A stretch of DNA of 64,000 bases from an uncultured Eubacteriales bacterium (GTDB taxonomy: Bacteria > Bacillota > Clostridia > Christensenellales > Aristaeellaceae): positions 33,713 to 97,712 of the forward strand of contig OMZY01000011.1 of the NCBI GenBank assembly GCA_900315675.1, read 5' to 3'. Positions 24,978 to 34,658 of the stretch are shown in pieces. Position numbers and translations under genes: made by a program. Positions within the stretch are counted from its first letter, which is position 1. Every line of letters starts with the position of its first letter. The notes beneath the pieces were generated by a model. It was not told the origin of the DNA. It worked only from the letters and a program-made list of their open reading frames with translations, and ran no database searches.

Positions 24978-25808
24978 TCAGATGCCGACGCCGGCTTCCG
25001 CCGCCTTTGCCGCGACGTAATCATAGGCGCGCCGGTATTCTTCGAAAGTGGTCATGTGCTCCAGCAGGACGGGAGCGTCTGCGGGAAGATACCTGTCAAT
25101 GATCCGCAGTACGCGGACAAAGTCCAGGGAGCCTTCGCCGGGGGAACACTCATGCAGCACGGTGGTGAGCTGCATCGGATCCATCCGGGAATCCTTCAGG
25201 TGGGTGCTTTTGATGTACGGACCCAGCCTGCTGAAGCATTCCTCTATGAAGCCTTCCGCGTCCAGGAAGCGACGGGGGCAGTTGATCATATTCACAAAAT
25301 CCATATGGACCGCGAACTGCTTCCGGTCCACATCCCGCATCAGCTGCAGGCAGACGTCCGGGCTGTCCGGAATCATCCAGGGCATGGGCTCCAGGCAGTA
25401 GAAGGTTTTTTTCGGGTTCACCCGGTCGATGATCTCCCGGATGGAGGCAACCAGCCGCCGGTACATGGAGTCCGAGAAATTGCCGGGATCCGCCGCGTCC
25501 CAGCCGAAGGGACTTTCCGTACCGGCAATGTTCACGCAGCAGGGAACGGACAGATTCTCGGCCAGCTGAAGCTGGCGGACGGCATAATCCAGGTTGGCGG
25601 AACCTTCTGCCGGATCAAAAGGATTCCGCCAGACGCCGACCTCGGCGATGACTGTGTCATGCTTTTCGATGATCCGGAGAAGCCGTTCGGTCTCCTCCCG
25701 GGGAGTGTCGCAGGTAAAGGGCGCGGTAATGGCCCGGAAACCGGACTGAACCAGCCGGTTTTCCCATTCCGCCGGATGATCGCAGCAAACTGTTCCGCCT
25801 AAACGCAT
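24978..25808 (-). CDS. Sugar phosphate isomerase/epimerase family protein (TIM barrel)
   Basis: A 276-residue cytosolic protein of the AP endonuclease-2-like TIM barrel superfamily. The metal-ligand positions of the family fit CLEPMPWM (Glu), AVHMDFVNMINCP (Asp/His), STHLKDSRM (His) and EHMTTFEEY (Glu) in order along the barrel. Such enzymes isomerise or epimerise ketoses or inosose-type compounds; the substrate is unknown. I chose the ATG ending at 25808 because GGAAAGGAA lies just before it and it begins the conserved barrel. An upstream in-frame extension to 26030 is low complexity and unlikely. It is a single gene facing the GH1 gene. Confidence 0.82.
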   Translation of the reverse strand: MRLGGTVCCDHPAEWENRLVQSGFRAITAPFTCDTPREETERLLRIIEKHDTVIAEVGVWRNPFDPAEGSANLDYAVRQLQLAENLSVPCCVNIAGTESPFGWDAADPGNFSDSMYRRLVASIREIIDRVNPKKTFYCLEPMPWMIPDSPDVCLQLMRDVDRKQFAVHMDFVNMINCPRRFLDAEGFIEECFSRLGPYIKSTHLKDSRMDPMQLTTVLHECSPGEGSLDFVRVLRIIDRYLPADAPVLLEHMTTFEEYRRAYDYVAAKAAEAGVGI

Positions 25809-26086
25809 CAGATATTCCTTTCCGCGGCAAGCCGGCCATGACGCCGGGTTTTCCGCTGTCCGTCGGATCCTGTTATGAAACTGAGACCGTTTGCCCGTAG
25901 TATACCATAGATGCGGACAGCCGAAAAGCGCGGAAAGACTTGTGAAGGCCCCTGTTTTGTGGTAAGGTATCCATAACGTCAGGAAAGAGAATATACCCGG
26001 GATCGCAGAGAAACCGGAAGGCTTTTTCATGACATGCTGACAATGTTTTCAGCCGGAACCGATTACCGGATGAGGGGGATATTTCG

Positions 26087-27610
26087 ATGCGGAAACTGAC
26101 GGCACTGCTGCTGGTGCTTGTGATGCTGACCGGGCTGGTCTCCACCGCCGCGGCGAAAACGGCTTATACGCTGGATATCTACTGGATTGCGAACAAGGAT
26201 GACCCGGCAATCCGCGCCGGGGTGGAGGAAGCGATCAACGAATATCTTGCCGAACTGTATGAAGGCCGGCAGGTGAAGGCCAACATGCGGGTTTCCTTCC
26301 ATCTGGTTCCCTGGGATCCGGCCTGGACGGAGCAGGCGATCGGCGCGCTGCTGAATGACGAAAAGATCGACCTGATCTTTACCGCGGACTGGGAAGGCTA
26401 TGTGCAGGAGATCCAGGCGAGAAAGCTGGTACCGCTGGGGGACCTGCTGGACAATTACGGCGGGGATATCCTGGCCAGCCTGCCCGCGGATTTCCTCGAA
26501 GGCGTGAAGTATAACGGACAGATATACGGCATTCCCACCTACAAGGAGCTGTGCGTTCCCACCGGTCTGATCGTGAACAAAACGGCTGCGGCACAGATCG
26601 GCTGGGATCCGGACAAGGATCCGGTCAGGACCACGGAGGAGCTGGAGCCTTACCTGGCAAAATACAAGGCGCTGTATCCGGATAAGTATCCCTACCTGAT
26701 GGAGCAGGGCCGCTGGTCTGATGAACCCTGGGGCCATGACTGGATCGGGCTGAAGGGCGATGTGCTGTCCATGAAATATGCCGGTGATGAAAACGGCCGG
26801 TTTGATGAGACGGTTTACAGTATTTATGAGACAGATGTTCAGGAAGCCCATATCCGCCTGATGTATCGCTGGGCGCAGCTGGGTTATATCGCGCCGGACG
26901 CCGCCACCTATGACTATAACGGCATTTTCGGCACGGGAGATTTCCTGGTTTTTACCCAGCCGCTGAAGGGAAACGGGATCAAGTCCACGGAAATGTATGC
27001 TGCCAACAAGGCGGCCGGCGTGCCTGATTTCGAGTGCACAGAGATTACGATGCAGGATCTTTACAAGGTAACCTGCCAGGCGGGCGGCTCCATGTTCGCC
27101 ATTCCGAAGAGCAGCAAGAAAAAGGACGCTGCCATGCAGTACCTGAACCTGATGCACAGCGATCCGGTGCTGGTGAACCTGATGCTCTTCGGCCGGGAAG
27201 GGGTTAACTACTACAAGGTCAACGAGACACAGGTGGAGCTGGCAGCGGACGCCAACTGGTACGGGCTGCACGGCGGGGCCTGGACGGTCGGGGATACCGC
27301 GCTGCAGTATGTGCTGACGACCGAGAAGCCGGACAAGAATCTCCTGCTGCAGGAGTACGGCAACGACGCGCCGAAAACCGCTTCCTACGGATTCCGGTTC
27401 AACAAGAAACCGGTGGCGGATATCGTGGACGCGGTGGAAGCGGTTGTGGAGGAATACCGCATTCCGCTGATGGTGGGCGCGGTGGATCCGGATGATCCGG
27501 TTAAGGGCCTGGAGGCTTTCCGCAAGGCCCTGAAGGACGCCGGGATTGAGGAGCTGAAACGGGAAGTGGAAGACCAGTACGAAATCTGGACGATCGAAAC
27601 CAAGAAATAA
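26087..27610 (+). CDS. Extracellular solute-binding protein with DUF3502-like C-terminus
   Basis: A 507-residue exported protein. The signal peptide spans residues 1-23 (ending STAAA) and has no cysteine. The binding fold is followed by a C-terminal region like the DUF3502 domain of LipO-type proteins (ASYGFRFNKKPVADIVDAV, then the end DQYEIWTIETKK). LipO-type proteins usually belong to oligosaccharide importers with LplB/YtcP-type permeases. No permease gene is beside it, so it is an orphan in this window. GAGGGGG precedes the ATG. The 278-base gap upstream shows no clear promoter in either direction, only a TATACT (25904-25899, minus) for the epimerase gene. Confidence 0.88.
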   Translation: MRKLTALLLVLVMLTGLVSTAAAKTAYTLDIYWIANKDDPAIRAGVEEAINEYLAELYEGRQVKANMRVSFHLVPWDPAWTEQAIGALLNDEKIDLIFTADWEGYVQEIQARKLVPLGDLLDNYGGDILASLPADFLEGVKYNGQIYGIPTYKELCVPTGLIVNKTAAAQIGWDPDKDPVRTTEELEPYLAKYKALYPDKYPYLMEQGRWSDEPWGHDWIGLKGDVLSMKYAGDENGRFDETVYSIYETDVQEAHIRLMYRWAQLGYIAPDAATYDYNGIFGTGDFLVFTQPLKGNGIKSTEMYAANKAAGVPDFECTEITMQDLYKVTCQAGGSMFAIPKSSKKKDAAMQYLNLMHSDPVLVNLMLFGREGVNYYKVNETQVELAADANWYGLHGGAWTVGDTALQYVLTTEKPDKNLLLQEYGNDAPKTASYGFRFNKKPVADIVDAVEAVVEEYRIPLMVGAVDPDDPVKGLEAFRKALKDAGIEELKREVEDQYEIWTIETKK

Positions 27611-27616
27611 AAAGCA

Positions 27617-27640
27617 AAGGCGCTCCGGAAGGAGCGCCTT
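27617..27640 (+). terminator. Hairpin after the DUF3502-type gene
   Basis: A 10-bp perfect stem (27617-27626 with 27631-27640) has a GGAA tetraloop. No T tract follows, so it may stabilise the 3' end rather than terminate. Confidence 0.6.
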
Positions 27641-27642
27641 CG

Positions 27643-27684
27643 CAATTAACAATGAATAATTAACAATTAACAATTCATAATGAA
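27643..27684 (-). repeat. AT-rich dispersed repeat, copy 1
   Basis: Alternating AATTAACAAT / AATTCATAATGAAT units lie between converging genes. On the minus strand they read ATTATGAATTG, like the other copies. The stop codon of the FeoB-associated gene falls within it. Confidence 0.6.
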
Positions 27685-27848
27685 TGCTCTGTTTTCTTTT
27701 GACAAACAGATTGGCTGCACAGGGAGCAGTTACCGCAGGAACCGCAGCAGCTGCTTTTTCCTTCCGCCTTCCGTTTCCGTGCGCGGAAGAAGGCAAAGCC
27801 GGCAATGCCGGCAATGGCCAGCAGGATCAGGATATCCCAGAGATTCAT
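27675..27848 (-). CDS. FeoB-associated Cys-rich membrane protein
   Basis: A 57-residue protein. One helix (about residues 4-20, WDILILLAIAGIAGFAFF) is followed by basic residues and a cysteine cluster, CCGSCGNCSLCSQSVC. This matches the small FeoB-associated Cys-rich membrane proteins found next to feoB in Bacillota; the cysteines may handle iron or redox at the channel. TGAGGAGG precedes the ATG. It starts 10 bases after the feoAB stop codon and is surely cotranscribed. Its last codons and stop lie in an AT-rich repeat, so its C-terminal tail may be shaped by that repeat. Confidence 0.88.
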   Translation of the reverse strand: MNLWDILILLAIAGIAGFAFFRARKRKAEGKSSCCGSCGNCSLCSQSVCQKKTEHSL

Positions 27849-27858
27849 AGCGTCCTCC

Positions 27859-30189
27859 TCAGAACAGCAGTCCGATGAGCCGGATGATCAGGGCGGCGGC
27901 CCAGGCAATGGCACACTGCCAGAGCACCACGCCCAGCGCCCACTTCCGGCCGAGCTCGCGCCGGATGGCGGCCACCGCGGCTACACAGGGGGTATACAGC
28001 AGGCTGAAGGCCAGCATGGAAGCCGCGGTCAGGGAGCCGAGGGCTGCCAGTCCGCCGCCGAAGAGGGTTTCCATTATGGAGACCACGCTTTCCTTGGCCA
28101 TGAAGCCGCTGATCAGCGAAGTGACAATGCGCCAGTCTCCCAGACCCACGGGCGCCATGATCGGCGCCAGGAGTCCGGCCACCGCGGCCAGTATGCTGTC
28201 ATGGGAATTATCGACCAGGTTCAGCCGGAAATCGAAGCTGGACAGGAACCAGACCACGATGGTGGCGATCAGGATAACGGAGAAGGCGCGGTGCAGGAAA
28301 TCCTTGGACTTTTCCCACAGCAGCAGGGCTACATTCCGGGGGCTGGGGAACCGGTAATTCGGCAGCTCCATCACAAAGGGAACGGCTTCTCCCTTGAACA
28401 GGGTATTCTTGAACAGGAAGGCTACGGCAATTCCGGTGAGGATGCCCAGCAGGTACAGGCCGGTAATGATCAGCCAGCCGTACTGCGGGAAGAAGGCGGT
28501 GACAAAGAAACCGTAAATCGGCATCTTGGCTGTGCAGGACATGAATGGGGTCAGCAGGATGGTCATCCTGCGGTCCCGTTCGCTGGGCAGGGTGCGGGTG
28601 GACATGACTGCCGGCACCGTGCAGCCGAAACCGATCAGCATCGGGACGATGCTCCGGCCGGACAGGCCGATGCGCCGCAGAAGCTTATCCATGACGAAGG
28701 CCACACGGGCGATATAGCCGCTGTCCTCCAGCAGGGACAGGAAGAAGAACAGGATCACGATGATCGGCAGGAAGCTGACCACGGTGCCCACGCCTTCAAA
28801 GATTCCGTTCAGCACCAGGCTCTGGATCGTCTCGTTGATGTGAACCGCTTCCATTCCCTGTTCCGTTGCATTTCTCAGGGCGTCAATGCCGCTCTGGAGC
28901 AGGTCCTGGAAGAAAGGCCCGATCAGGAAGAAGGTCAGGAAGAAGACCAGGCCCATGATCAGGATAAAGAGCGGGATTGCGGTATGTTTTCCGGTCAGGA
29001 TCCGGTCAATCTTCTCGCTCCGGACCCGTTCCCTGCTTTCCCTCGGCTTGATGACAGAGGCATCACAAACCTTCCGGATGAAAGCGAAACGCATATCGGC
29101 AACGGACGCGCTGCGGTCCATGCCCCGCTCCTTTTCCATCTGCAGGACCAGGTGGTCCAGGGTTTCCCGTTCGTTCTGATCCAGTTCCAGCTGGTCAGCC
29201 AGCAGCGGATCGCCCACAATCAGCTTGCTGGAAGTGAAGCGGACGGGCAGTTCCGCCCGTACGGCGTGGTCTTCAATCAGGTGTTCGACAGCGTGCAGGG
29301 CGCGGTGAACGGCGCCATTATGATCTTCCGGACCGCAGAAATCCTGTATCAGGGGCTTTTCCTGATATTTGGCTACGTGAATGGCGTGGCGGATCAGTTC
29401 GTCCACGCCTTCGTTCTTGGCGGCGGAAATCGGCACGACCGGAACACCCAGCATGGCTTCCATGGCGTTTACGTCCACGGTGCCGCCGTTGCCGCGCAGC
29501 TCGTCCATCATGTTCAGGGCAACGACCATCGGGATGTTCATTTCCAGCAGCTGCATTGTCAGATACAGGTTGCGCTCAATGTTGGTGGCGTCTACAATAT
29601 TGATAATCGCTTTCGGATGTCCCCGCAGTACAAAGTCCCGGGAGACCAGTTCTTCGCTGGAATAGGGGGACATGGAATAGATGCCCGGCAGGTCGGTGAC
29701 CAGCGTGTCGCTGTGGCCGCGGATGACGCCGTCCTTCCGGTCTACGGTAACGCCGGGGAAATTGCCCACATGCTGGTTGGAACCGGTCAGCTGGTTGAAC
29801 AGGGTGGTTTTGCCGCTGTTCTGGTTTCCCACCAGCGCAAAGGTCAGCTTGGTGCCGTCCGGCAGGGGATCACCGCTGCCCTTGGGATGGAAGCGGCCTT
29901 CTTCGCCCAGGCCGGGATGCTCCGGAGAGCGCTGAGCTTGCTTTTCCTCTTTGCCTTCCTGCCTGCTCACGGGGACGATCCCGATCTTTTCCGCGTCTGC
30001 CAGGCGGAGGGTCAGCTCGTATCCGTGGATCTGCAGCTCCATGGGGTCGCCCAGGGGAGCGAGCTTGATGACGCTGACCTCGGTGCCGGGAATGACGCCC
30101 ATATCGAGGAAGTGCTGGCGCAGGGCACCCTCGCCGCCGACAGTTTCAATGACGCCGGACTGGCCGGGCTTCAGTTCATTCAGATTCAT
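27859..30189 (-). CDS. feoB: FeoA-FeoB fusion, ferrous iron transporter
   Basis: A 776-residue protein. Residues 1-75 form a FeoA-like SH3 domain (MNLNELKPGQSGVIETVGG and onward). After a hydrophilic linker (75-113) comes FeoB. Its G domain has G1 GNQNSGKT at 121-128, G3 DLPG and G4 NMMD. The membrane core has two Gate-type repeats with the conserved cysteine in IGFGCTVPAVMSTRTL. It imports Fe2+ across the cytoplasmic membrane. FeoA is normally a separate protein that activates FeoB, so the fusion fixes a 1:1 ratio. GAAGGAG precedes the start. The gene is followed by its Cys-rich partner. Confidence 0.96.
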   Translation of the reverse strand: MNLNELKPGQSGVIETVGGEGALRQHFLDMGVIPGTEVSVIKLAPLGDPMELQIHGYELTLRLADAEKIGIVPVSRQEGKEEKQAQRSPEHPGLGEEGRFHPKGSGDPLPDGTKLTFALVGNQNSGKTTLFNQLTGSNQHVGNFPGVTVDRKDGVIRGHSDTLVTDLPGIYSMSPYSSEELVSRDFVLRGHPKAIINIVDATNIERNLYLTMQLLEMNIPMVVALNMMDELRGNGGTVDVNAMEAMLGVPVVPISAAKNEGVDELIRHAIHVAKYQEKPLIQDFCGPEDHNGAVHRALHAVEHLIEDHAVRAELPVRFTSSKLIVGDPLLADQLELDQNERETLDHLVLQMEKERGMDRSASVADMRFAFIRKVCDASVIKPRESRERVRSEKIDRILTGKHTAIPLFILIMGLVFFLTFFLIGPFFQDLLQSGIDALRNATEQGMEAVHINETIQSLVLNGIFEGVGTVVSFLPIIVILFFFLSLLEDSGYIARVAFVMDKLLRRIGLSGRSIVPMLIGFGCTVPAVMSTRTLPSERDRRMTILLTPFMSCTAKMPIYGFFVTAFFPQYGWLIITGLYLLGILTGIAVAFLFKNTLFKGEAVPFVMELPNYRFPSPRNVALLLWEKSKDFLHRAFSVILIATIVVWFLSSFDFRLNLVDNSHDSILAAVAGLLAPIMAPVGLGDWRIVTSLISGFMAKESVVSIMETLFGGGLAALGSLTAASMLAFSLLYTPCVAAVAAIRRELGRKWALGVVLWQCAIAWAAALIIRLIGLLF

Positions 30190-30254
30190 GCGGGAAACTC
30201 CTTCTCTGTTATTCCGGGCAAAGTGAGGAGAGTATCTGCCTCAATGCCGAATGC

Positions 30255-30312
30255 ATTTTACTACAATTGACCACAGATAGCAATATCTAACAAAAATTTG
30301 TTTAATCTAACA
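30255..30312 (-). promoter_or_regulatory. feoAB promoter with metalloregulator-type operator candidate
   Basis: On the minus strand TTGCTA (30283-30278), 17 bases, and TAAAAT (30260-30255) make a promoter. The inverted repeat AGATA-GCAA-TATCT (30275-30288) covers the -35 box. Two direct copies of ATCTAACA (30285-30292 and 30305-30312) are 20 bp apart. The location fits iron-dependent repression by a DtxR- or Fur-family protein; the binder is inferred. Confidence 0.5.
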
Positions 30313-30398
30313 CAAGGCTTGGAAAATAAAAACAGTATGAAAAGTTTATTTTTTCTGTTTGGTTTCGTCTAATGAGATGAAGGGACGAAAAGGAACGA

Positions 30399-30920
30399 AT
30401 GCGGGGAGTCAGGATGATGGATGAAAACCGGCGGGAACAGCTGAACCGGATCATGCTGCTGTATGAGAAGGACATGCTGAAGGTGTGCTTTGTGTATCTT
30501 CGGGATTTGTCCCTGGCTCAGGACGCATTGCAGGAAAGCTTCCTGAAAGCATACAGATGCTTTGACAGCTATCGGGGCGAAGCGTCTGAGAAAACCTGGC
30601 TGACCAGTATTGTCATCAATACCTGCAGGGATTTCTGCCGTTCCGCCTGGTTCCGGCACAGGAAAAAAGAGATATCTCCGGATTCCCTTCCGATCTCTGT
30701 TCCGCCTCCTGATGAAGCCCATATGGATCTGATGGCCGCCATTATGGAACTGCCGGTCAAAAACCGGGAAGTGATCCTGCTGAAGTATCAGCAGGGGCTG
30801 AACAGCCGGGAGATCGCGCAGTTGCTTCACCTGAGTCCTATGGCGGTATCCAAGCGTTTGCGGCAGGCCTATGGGCAGCTGAAACTTTCACTGGAAGGAG
30901 AAGACGCTCATGAAGAATGA
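30399..30920 (+). CDS. ECF-type sigma-70 family sigma factor
   Basis: A 173-residue sigma factor. Region 2 spans about residues 20-85 (YEKDMLKVCFVYLRDLSLAQ, then DALQESFLKAY and TWLTSIVINTCRDF). Region 4 spans about 115-165 and contains a helix-turn-helix (REIAQLLHLSPMAVSKRLRQA). It has no region 1 or 3, as expected for the ECF group. The overlapping next gene looks like its anti-sigma factor. The start is uncertain: ATG at 30399 has AAGGA close by, while ATGs at 30414 and 30417 have GGGGAG. The target promoters are unknown. Confidence 0.92.
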   Translation: MRGVRMMDENRREQLNRIMLLYEKDMLKVCFVYLRDLSLAQDALQESFLKAYRCFDSYRGEASEKTWLTSIVINTCRDFCRSAWFRHRKKEISPDSLPISVPPPDEAHMDLMAAIMELPVKNREVILLKYQQGLNSREIAQLLHLSPMAVSKRLRQAYGQLKLSLEGEDAHEE

Positions 30921-32112
30921 AGAAAAAAGGGATCAGCTGATCCGTGAAACCTTTGATCAATGCCTTTCCGGGATTGATAACCTTCCGTCGAAAAGAACAG
31001 ATATTCTGCGGAAGACGGAGGATCAGACAAAGACACGGAGACAGCCGCGTTTCCGTGTGACGGCTGCCGCAGCGGCGCTGGTTGTCCTGCTGTGCATAGG
31101 AGTGATGGCTGTCAGCGGCCGGTGGGGAACGGTGAATCATCCGGATACGATCCGTCCGGGAAACCGGTTTGCAATTCTGCCGATTGAAACGGTGCTTTCC
31201 GAAGGCGGAGAACAGAACGGCGCGGTCACCATATCAAAGGATGAAGCAGACGGGGTTTCCCTGGAGGCAGGACCGGCTGTTTATGACGGCAGAACGCTGG
31301 CTTTCGATCTGACTTTTGAAAACAGTCAGGCGGAAGCTCCTGTATATTGCCGGCTGGAGGAGTTTTCAGCCAACGGAACAGAAATAGACCGTAACGGAAT
31401 ACAGTTTGACACCTGCTGGATACCCAGCCGCTGGACCAGGAGCGTCTGGCAGAACCGGGTGAGCGCAATTCTGCCGAGAGAAATGTGGGATACGGATCAG
31501 ATCCATGTCAGGATAAAGCTGAAGACCTATCGTCCGGTCTGTCCGGTTTATGAGATGGAGGAAACAACGGAAGGGTTTGATCCGGAAACAGCAAGGCGGA
31601 AAATCGAGGAAGGCTATTATCTTACGGCGGACGGCTGGGGAATGATGCACTATGATCCGGCGGAAGAAGAATGGTATGACATGATTGATGAGCCGGACGG
31701 TGAAATGGGGGAAGTGAAGGAAGAAAAACTGATCCTTTCCTTGGATCTGACGGGACCAGGGTATGGTGTGCTGGAAACGCGGAGCGGGTATGAAAATGAA
31801 TACTGTACAGCCTCCTATGATGTGGCAGCGGTGGAAGGATCCGGACTGTATCTGACCCTGCGCCTGCATCCAAAGGATGAATGCGCTGACCTTATTCAGG
31901 GCTTTGTGCTGACAGACGGAGAGGGAACGCCGCTGCAGGGCGGGATTTATGAACCGGATGTCAGCGTAAAGGTGGATCAGGCCGGACAGGACGCGGTGGT
32001 TTACCGGTACCGCTGGAGTGAGATCGGACGGAAGGATCTTCCGGACACCATTTCCCTGAGCTGCATGCTGGAAAACGGCGGGCTGATGATTTTTCCTTTG
32101 AAGGTTCGGTAA
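30910..32112 (+). CDS. Probable membrane anti-sigma factor
   Basis: A 400-residue protein with one membrane helix (about 49-69). The N-terminal 48 residues, cytosolic by charge, contain ETFDQCLSGIDNLPSKRTDIL, a pattern common in membrane anti-sigma proteins of Clostridia (DUF4179-like). The 330-residue outer part is beta-rich and unassigned; it could sense an envelope signal. The start overlaps the sigma gene by 11 bases, with GGAAGGAG upstream, so the pair is coupled. Its function is inferred from topology and position. Confidence 0.75.
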   Translation: MKNEEKRDQLIRETFDQCLSGIDNLPSKRTDILRKTEDQTKTRRQPRFRVTAAAAALVVLLCIGVMAVSGRWGTVNHPDTIRPGNRFAILPIETVLSEGGEQNGAVTISKDEADGVSLEAGPAVYDGRTLAFDLTFENSQAEAPVYCRLEEFSANGTEIDRNGIQFDTCWIPSRWTRSVWQNRVSAILPREMWDTDQIHVRIKLKTYRPVCPVYEMEETTEGFDPETARRKIEEGYYLTADGWGMMHYDPAEEEWYDMIDEPDGEMGEVKEEKLILSLDLTGPGYGVLETRSGYENEYCTASYDVAAVEGSGLYLTLRLHPKDECADLIQGFVLTDGEGTPLQGGIYEPDVSVKVDQAGQDAVVYRYRWSEIGRKDLPDTISLSCMLENGGLMIFPLKVR

Positions 32113-32131
32113 TCTCCCGGGTTTGTTCGCC

Positions 32132-32160
32132 TTGAAATGCCGTTCGGGAAAGGATACAAT
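32132..32160 (+). promoter_or_regulatory. Promoter of the zinc-ribbon membrane protein gene
   Basis: TTGAAA (32132-32137), 17 bases, and TACAAT (32155-32160). Transcription would begin near 32167, which rules out a translation start at 32137 and supports the ATG at 32191. Confidence 0.75.
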
Positions 32161-32190
32161 ATCAGTATCAACGGGAACGGAGCGAAGAGG

Positions 32191-33012
32191 ATGGCACTGA
32201 CAGCCTATTGCAAGAAATGCGCCAGGGAAGTGGAACCGGGAGAGGTCTGCCCCTATTGCGGAAGCAAGCTGGGGAAGAACGCGGCCCATGCTGCCTGGTG
32301 CGTGGAGCGGACTCCGGTAAAGGACTGGATGTGCTGGAATGCGCTGATGCGGATTCTGCTGCCCGCGGCGCTGGTGATCCTGCTGCTGGTGCTGGCGGCG
32401 GAGGGTATTTCCGGAGGGATCGGCGCGGTGGAAAGAATGCTGGTTTCCGGGTTTCCCGCTGTTCTGCTGATCCTGCTGGGAACGATCCTGCTGCTGGCGC
32501 TTGCCGCTCTGCTGCTGCAGGGGAAGGAATTGACCGATTATGTGGTGGATAACCGGGGCCTCCATGAGGTTCATTACCTGCCGGATCCCACGCCTCTCAA
32601 GCTGATTGCCCGGCTGCGGTCGCCCGCAAAAATGAAGGAAGCTGTACAGGGAAGCGGCGCGCCCGTACTGAAGCTGGGAGAAAAGCACCTGGCCTGGAAG
32701 GATGTGGCGCGGGTGCAGCTCTGGCCGGAGAAGTGCATGATTCTGTATTACGCGCCGGGCTGGTGGATGCGGATCGCGGCGGCCTGCACCCCCTTCATCT
32801 GGGAGGATGTTACGGCGTTGACCCGGGAAAAGCTGGGACGGAAACGGAAGGTGAAACTGCCCTCCTCGCTGGTTCTTCCCGCCGAACAGCGGTCGCGGCG
32901 CACGGTTTCCCGGCCGAAGTATACGCCGGAGCCCGGTCCGGAGGATTCTCCCGGACAGATGAGTATGGATACGCTGTTTGATATTCCGCCGGAGGAGACG
33001 GAACAGAACTGA
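32191..33012 (+). CDS. Zinc-ribbon membrane protein of unknown function
   Basis: A 273-residue protein. Four cysteines at residues 7, 10, 20 and 23 form a CxxC...CxxC zinc ribbon (YCKKCAREV...CPYCGSK). Two hydrophobic helices follow (about 50-70 and 86-108), then a C-terminal cytosolic half of about 160 residues with no motif I know, ending in a Pro/Glu-rich tail. GAAGAGG lies directly upstream of the chosen ATG. It is monocistronic with its own promoter. Confidence 0.75.
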   Translation: MALTAYCKKCAREVEPGEVCPYCGSKLGKNAAHAAWCVERTPVKDWMCWNALMRILLPAALVILLLVLAAEGISGGIGAVERMLVSGFPAVLLILLGTILLLALAALLLQGKELTDYVVDNRGLHEVHYLPDPTPLKLIARLRSPAKMKEAVQGSGAPVLKLGEKHLAWKDVARVQLWPEKCMILYYAPGWWMRIAAACTPFIWEDVTALTREKLGRKRKVKLPSSLVLPAEQRSRRTVSRPKYTPEPGPEDSPGQMSMDTLFDIPPEETEQN

Positions 33013-33021
33013 AGAGAATAA

Positions 33022-33053
33022 AAAACCTGCTGCCCATGCGGACAGCAGGTTTT
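33022..33053. terminator. Bidirectional terminator between the zinc-ribbon gene and livF
   Basis: An 11-bp stem, AAAACCTGCTG/CAGCAGGTTTT (33022-33032 with 33043-33053), supplies T-rich tails in both directions. Confidence 0.88.
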
Positions 33054-33066
33054 CTGTACGGAAGGA

Positions 33067-33794
33067 TCAGCTTCCGAGATAGGCTTTCTGGACGTCGTCG
33101 TTCTGCAGGAGTTCTGCGGCGTCGCCGGACATGGAAATCCGGCCGGTCTCCAGCACATAGGCGCGGTCCGCAACGGAGAGTGCCATCTGGGCGTTCTGCT
33201 CCACCAGCAGGATCGTAACGCCGGATTCATGCAGTTCCTGGATGATATCGAAGATCTGGTCCACCAGGATCGGGGCGAGGCCCATGGAAGGCTCATCCAG
33301 CATCATCAGCCGGGGCTTGCTCATCAGCGCCCGGGCCATGGCCAGCATCTGCTGCTCGCCGCCGGACAGGGTGCCGCCGATCTGCTTTTCCCGCTCCTTC
33401 AGGCGGGGGAAGCGGCGGAATACATCCTCCAGGGAGGCTTCGATTTCGTCATTGGGGCGGCTGTAGGCGCCCATTTCCAGGTTTTCCCGGACGGTCATCT
33501 GCTGGAAAATCCGCCGGCCTTCCGGACAGAGGCTCAGGCCCTTGTAAACCATTTTGTTGGCATTGGTGCCATCCACGGGAACGCCGCCCAGCACAATGGA
33601 ACCCTGGCGGGGTTTCAGCAGCCCGGCGATGGTGTTCAGGGTGGTGGACTTGCCGGCGCCGTTGGCGCCGATCAGGGTGACGATTTCCCCTTCCCGCACT
33701 TCCAGGCTGATGCCCTTCACCGCGTGGATGGCGCCGTAGTACACATGGAGATCCTTCACCTTCAGCAGGGGCAGATCCTGATTTGTCTTCTCGC

Positions 33795-33798
<4 letters not shown>
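33067..33798 (-). CDS. livF: Branched-chain amino acid ABC transporter ATPase LivF
   Basis: A 243-residue ATPase. Walker A is GANGAGKST near residue 38, the signature LSGGEQQMLAMARAL, Walker B LMMLDEPSMGLAP, and the H-loop sits in ILLVEQNA. The short form and the LSGGEQQ signature distinguish LivF from LivG. It is the distal gene of livJHMGF. Its start overlaps the livG stop by 4 bases. Confidence 0.96.

Positions 33799-34654
<856 letters not shown>

Positions 34655-34658
<4 letters not shown>

Noticed and set aside
30340-30371. Autoregulated ECF-type promoter (TGAAAA...CGTCTA) before the sigma gene
   Set aside because: The CGTC element is suggestive, but the spacing of about 22 bases is too long for an ECF promoter and no other -35 fits.
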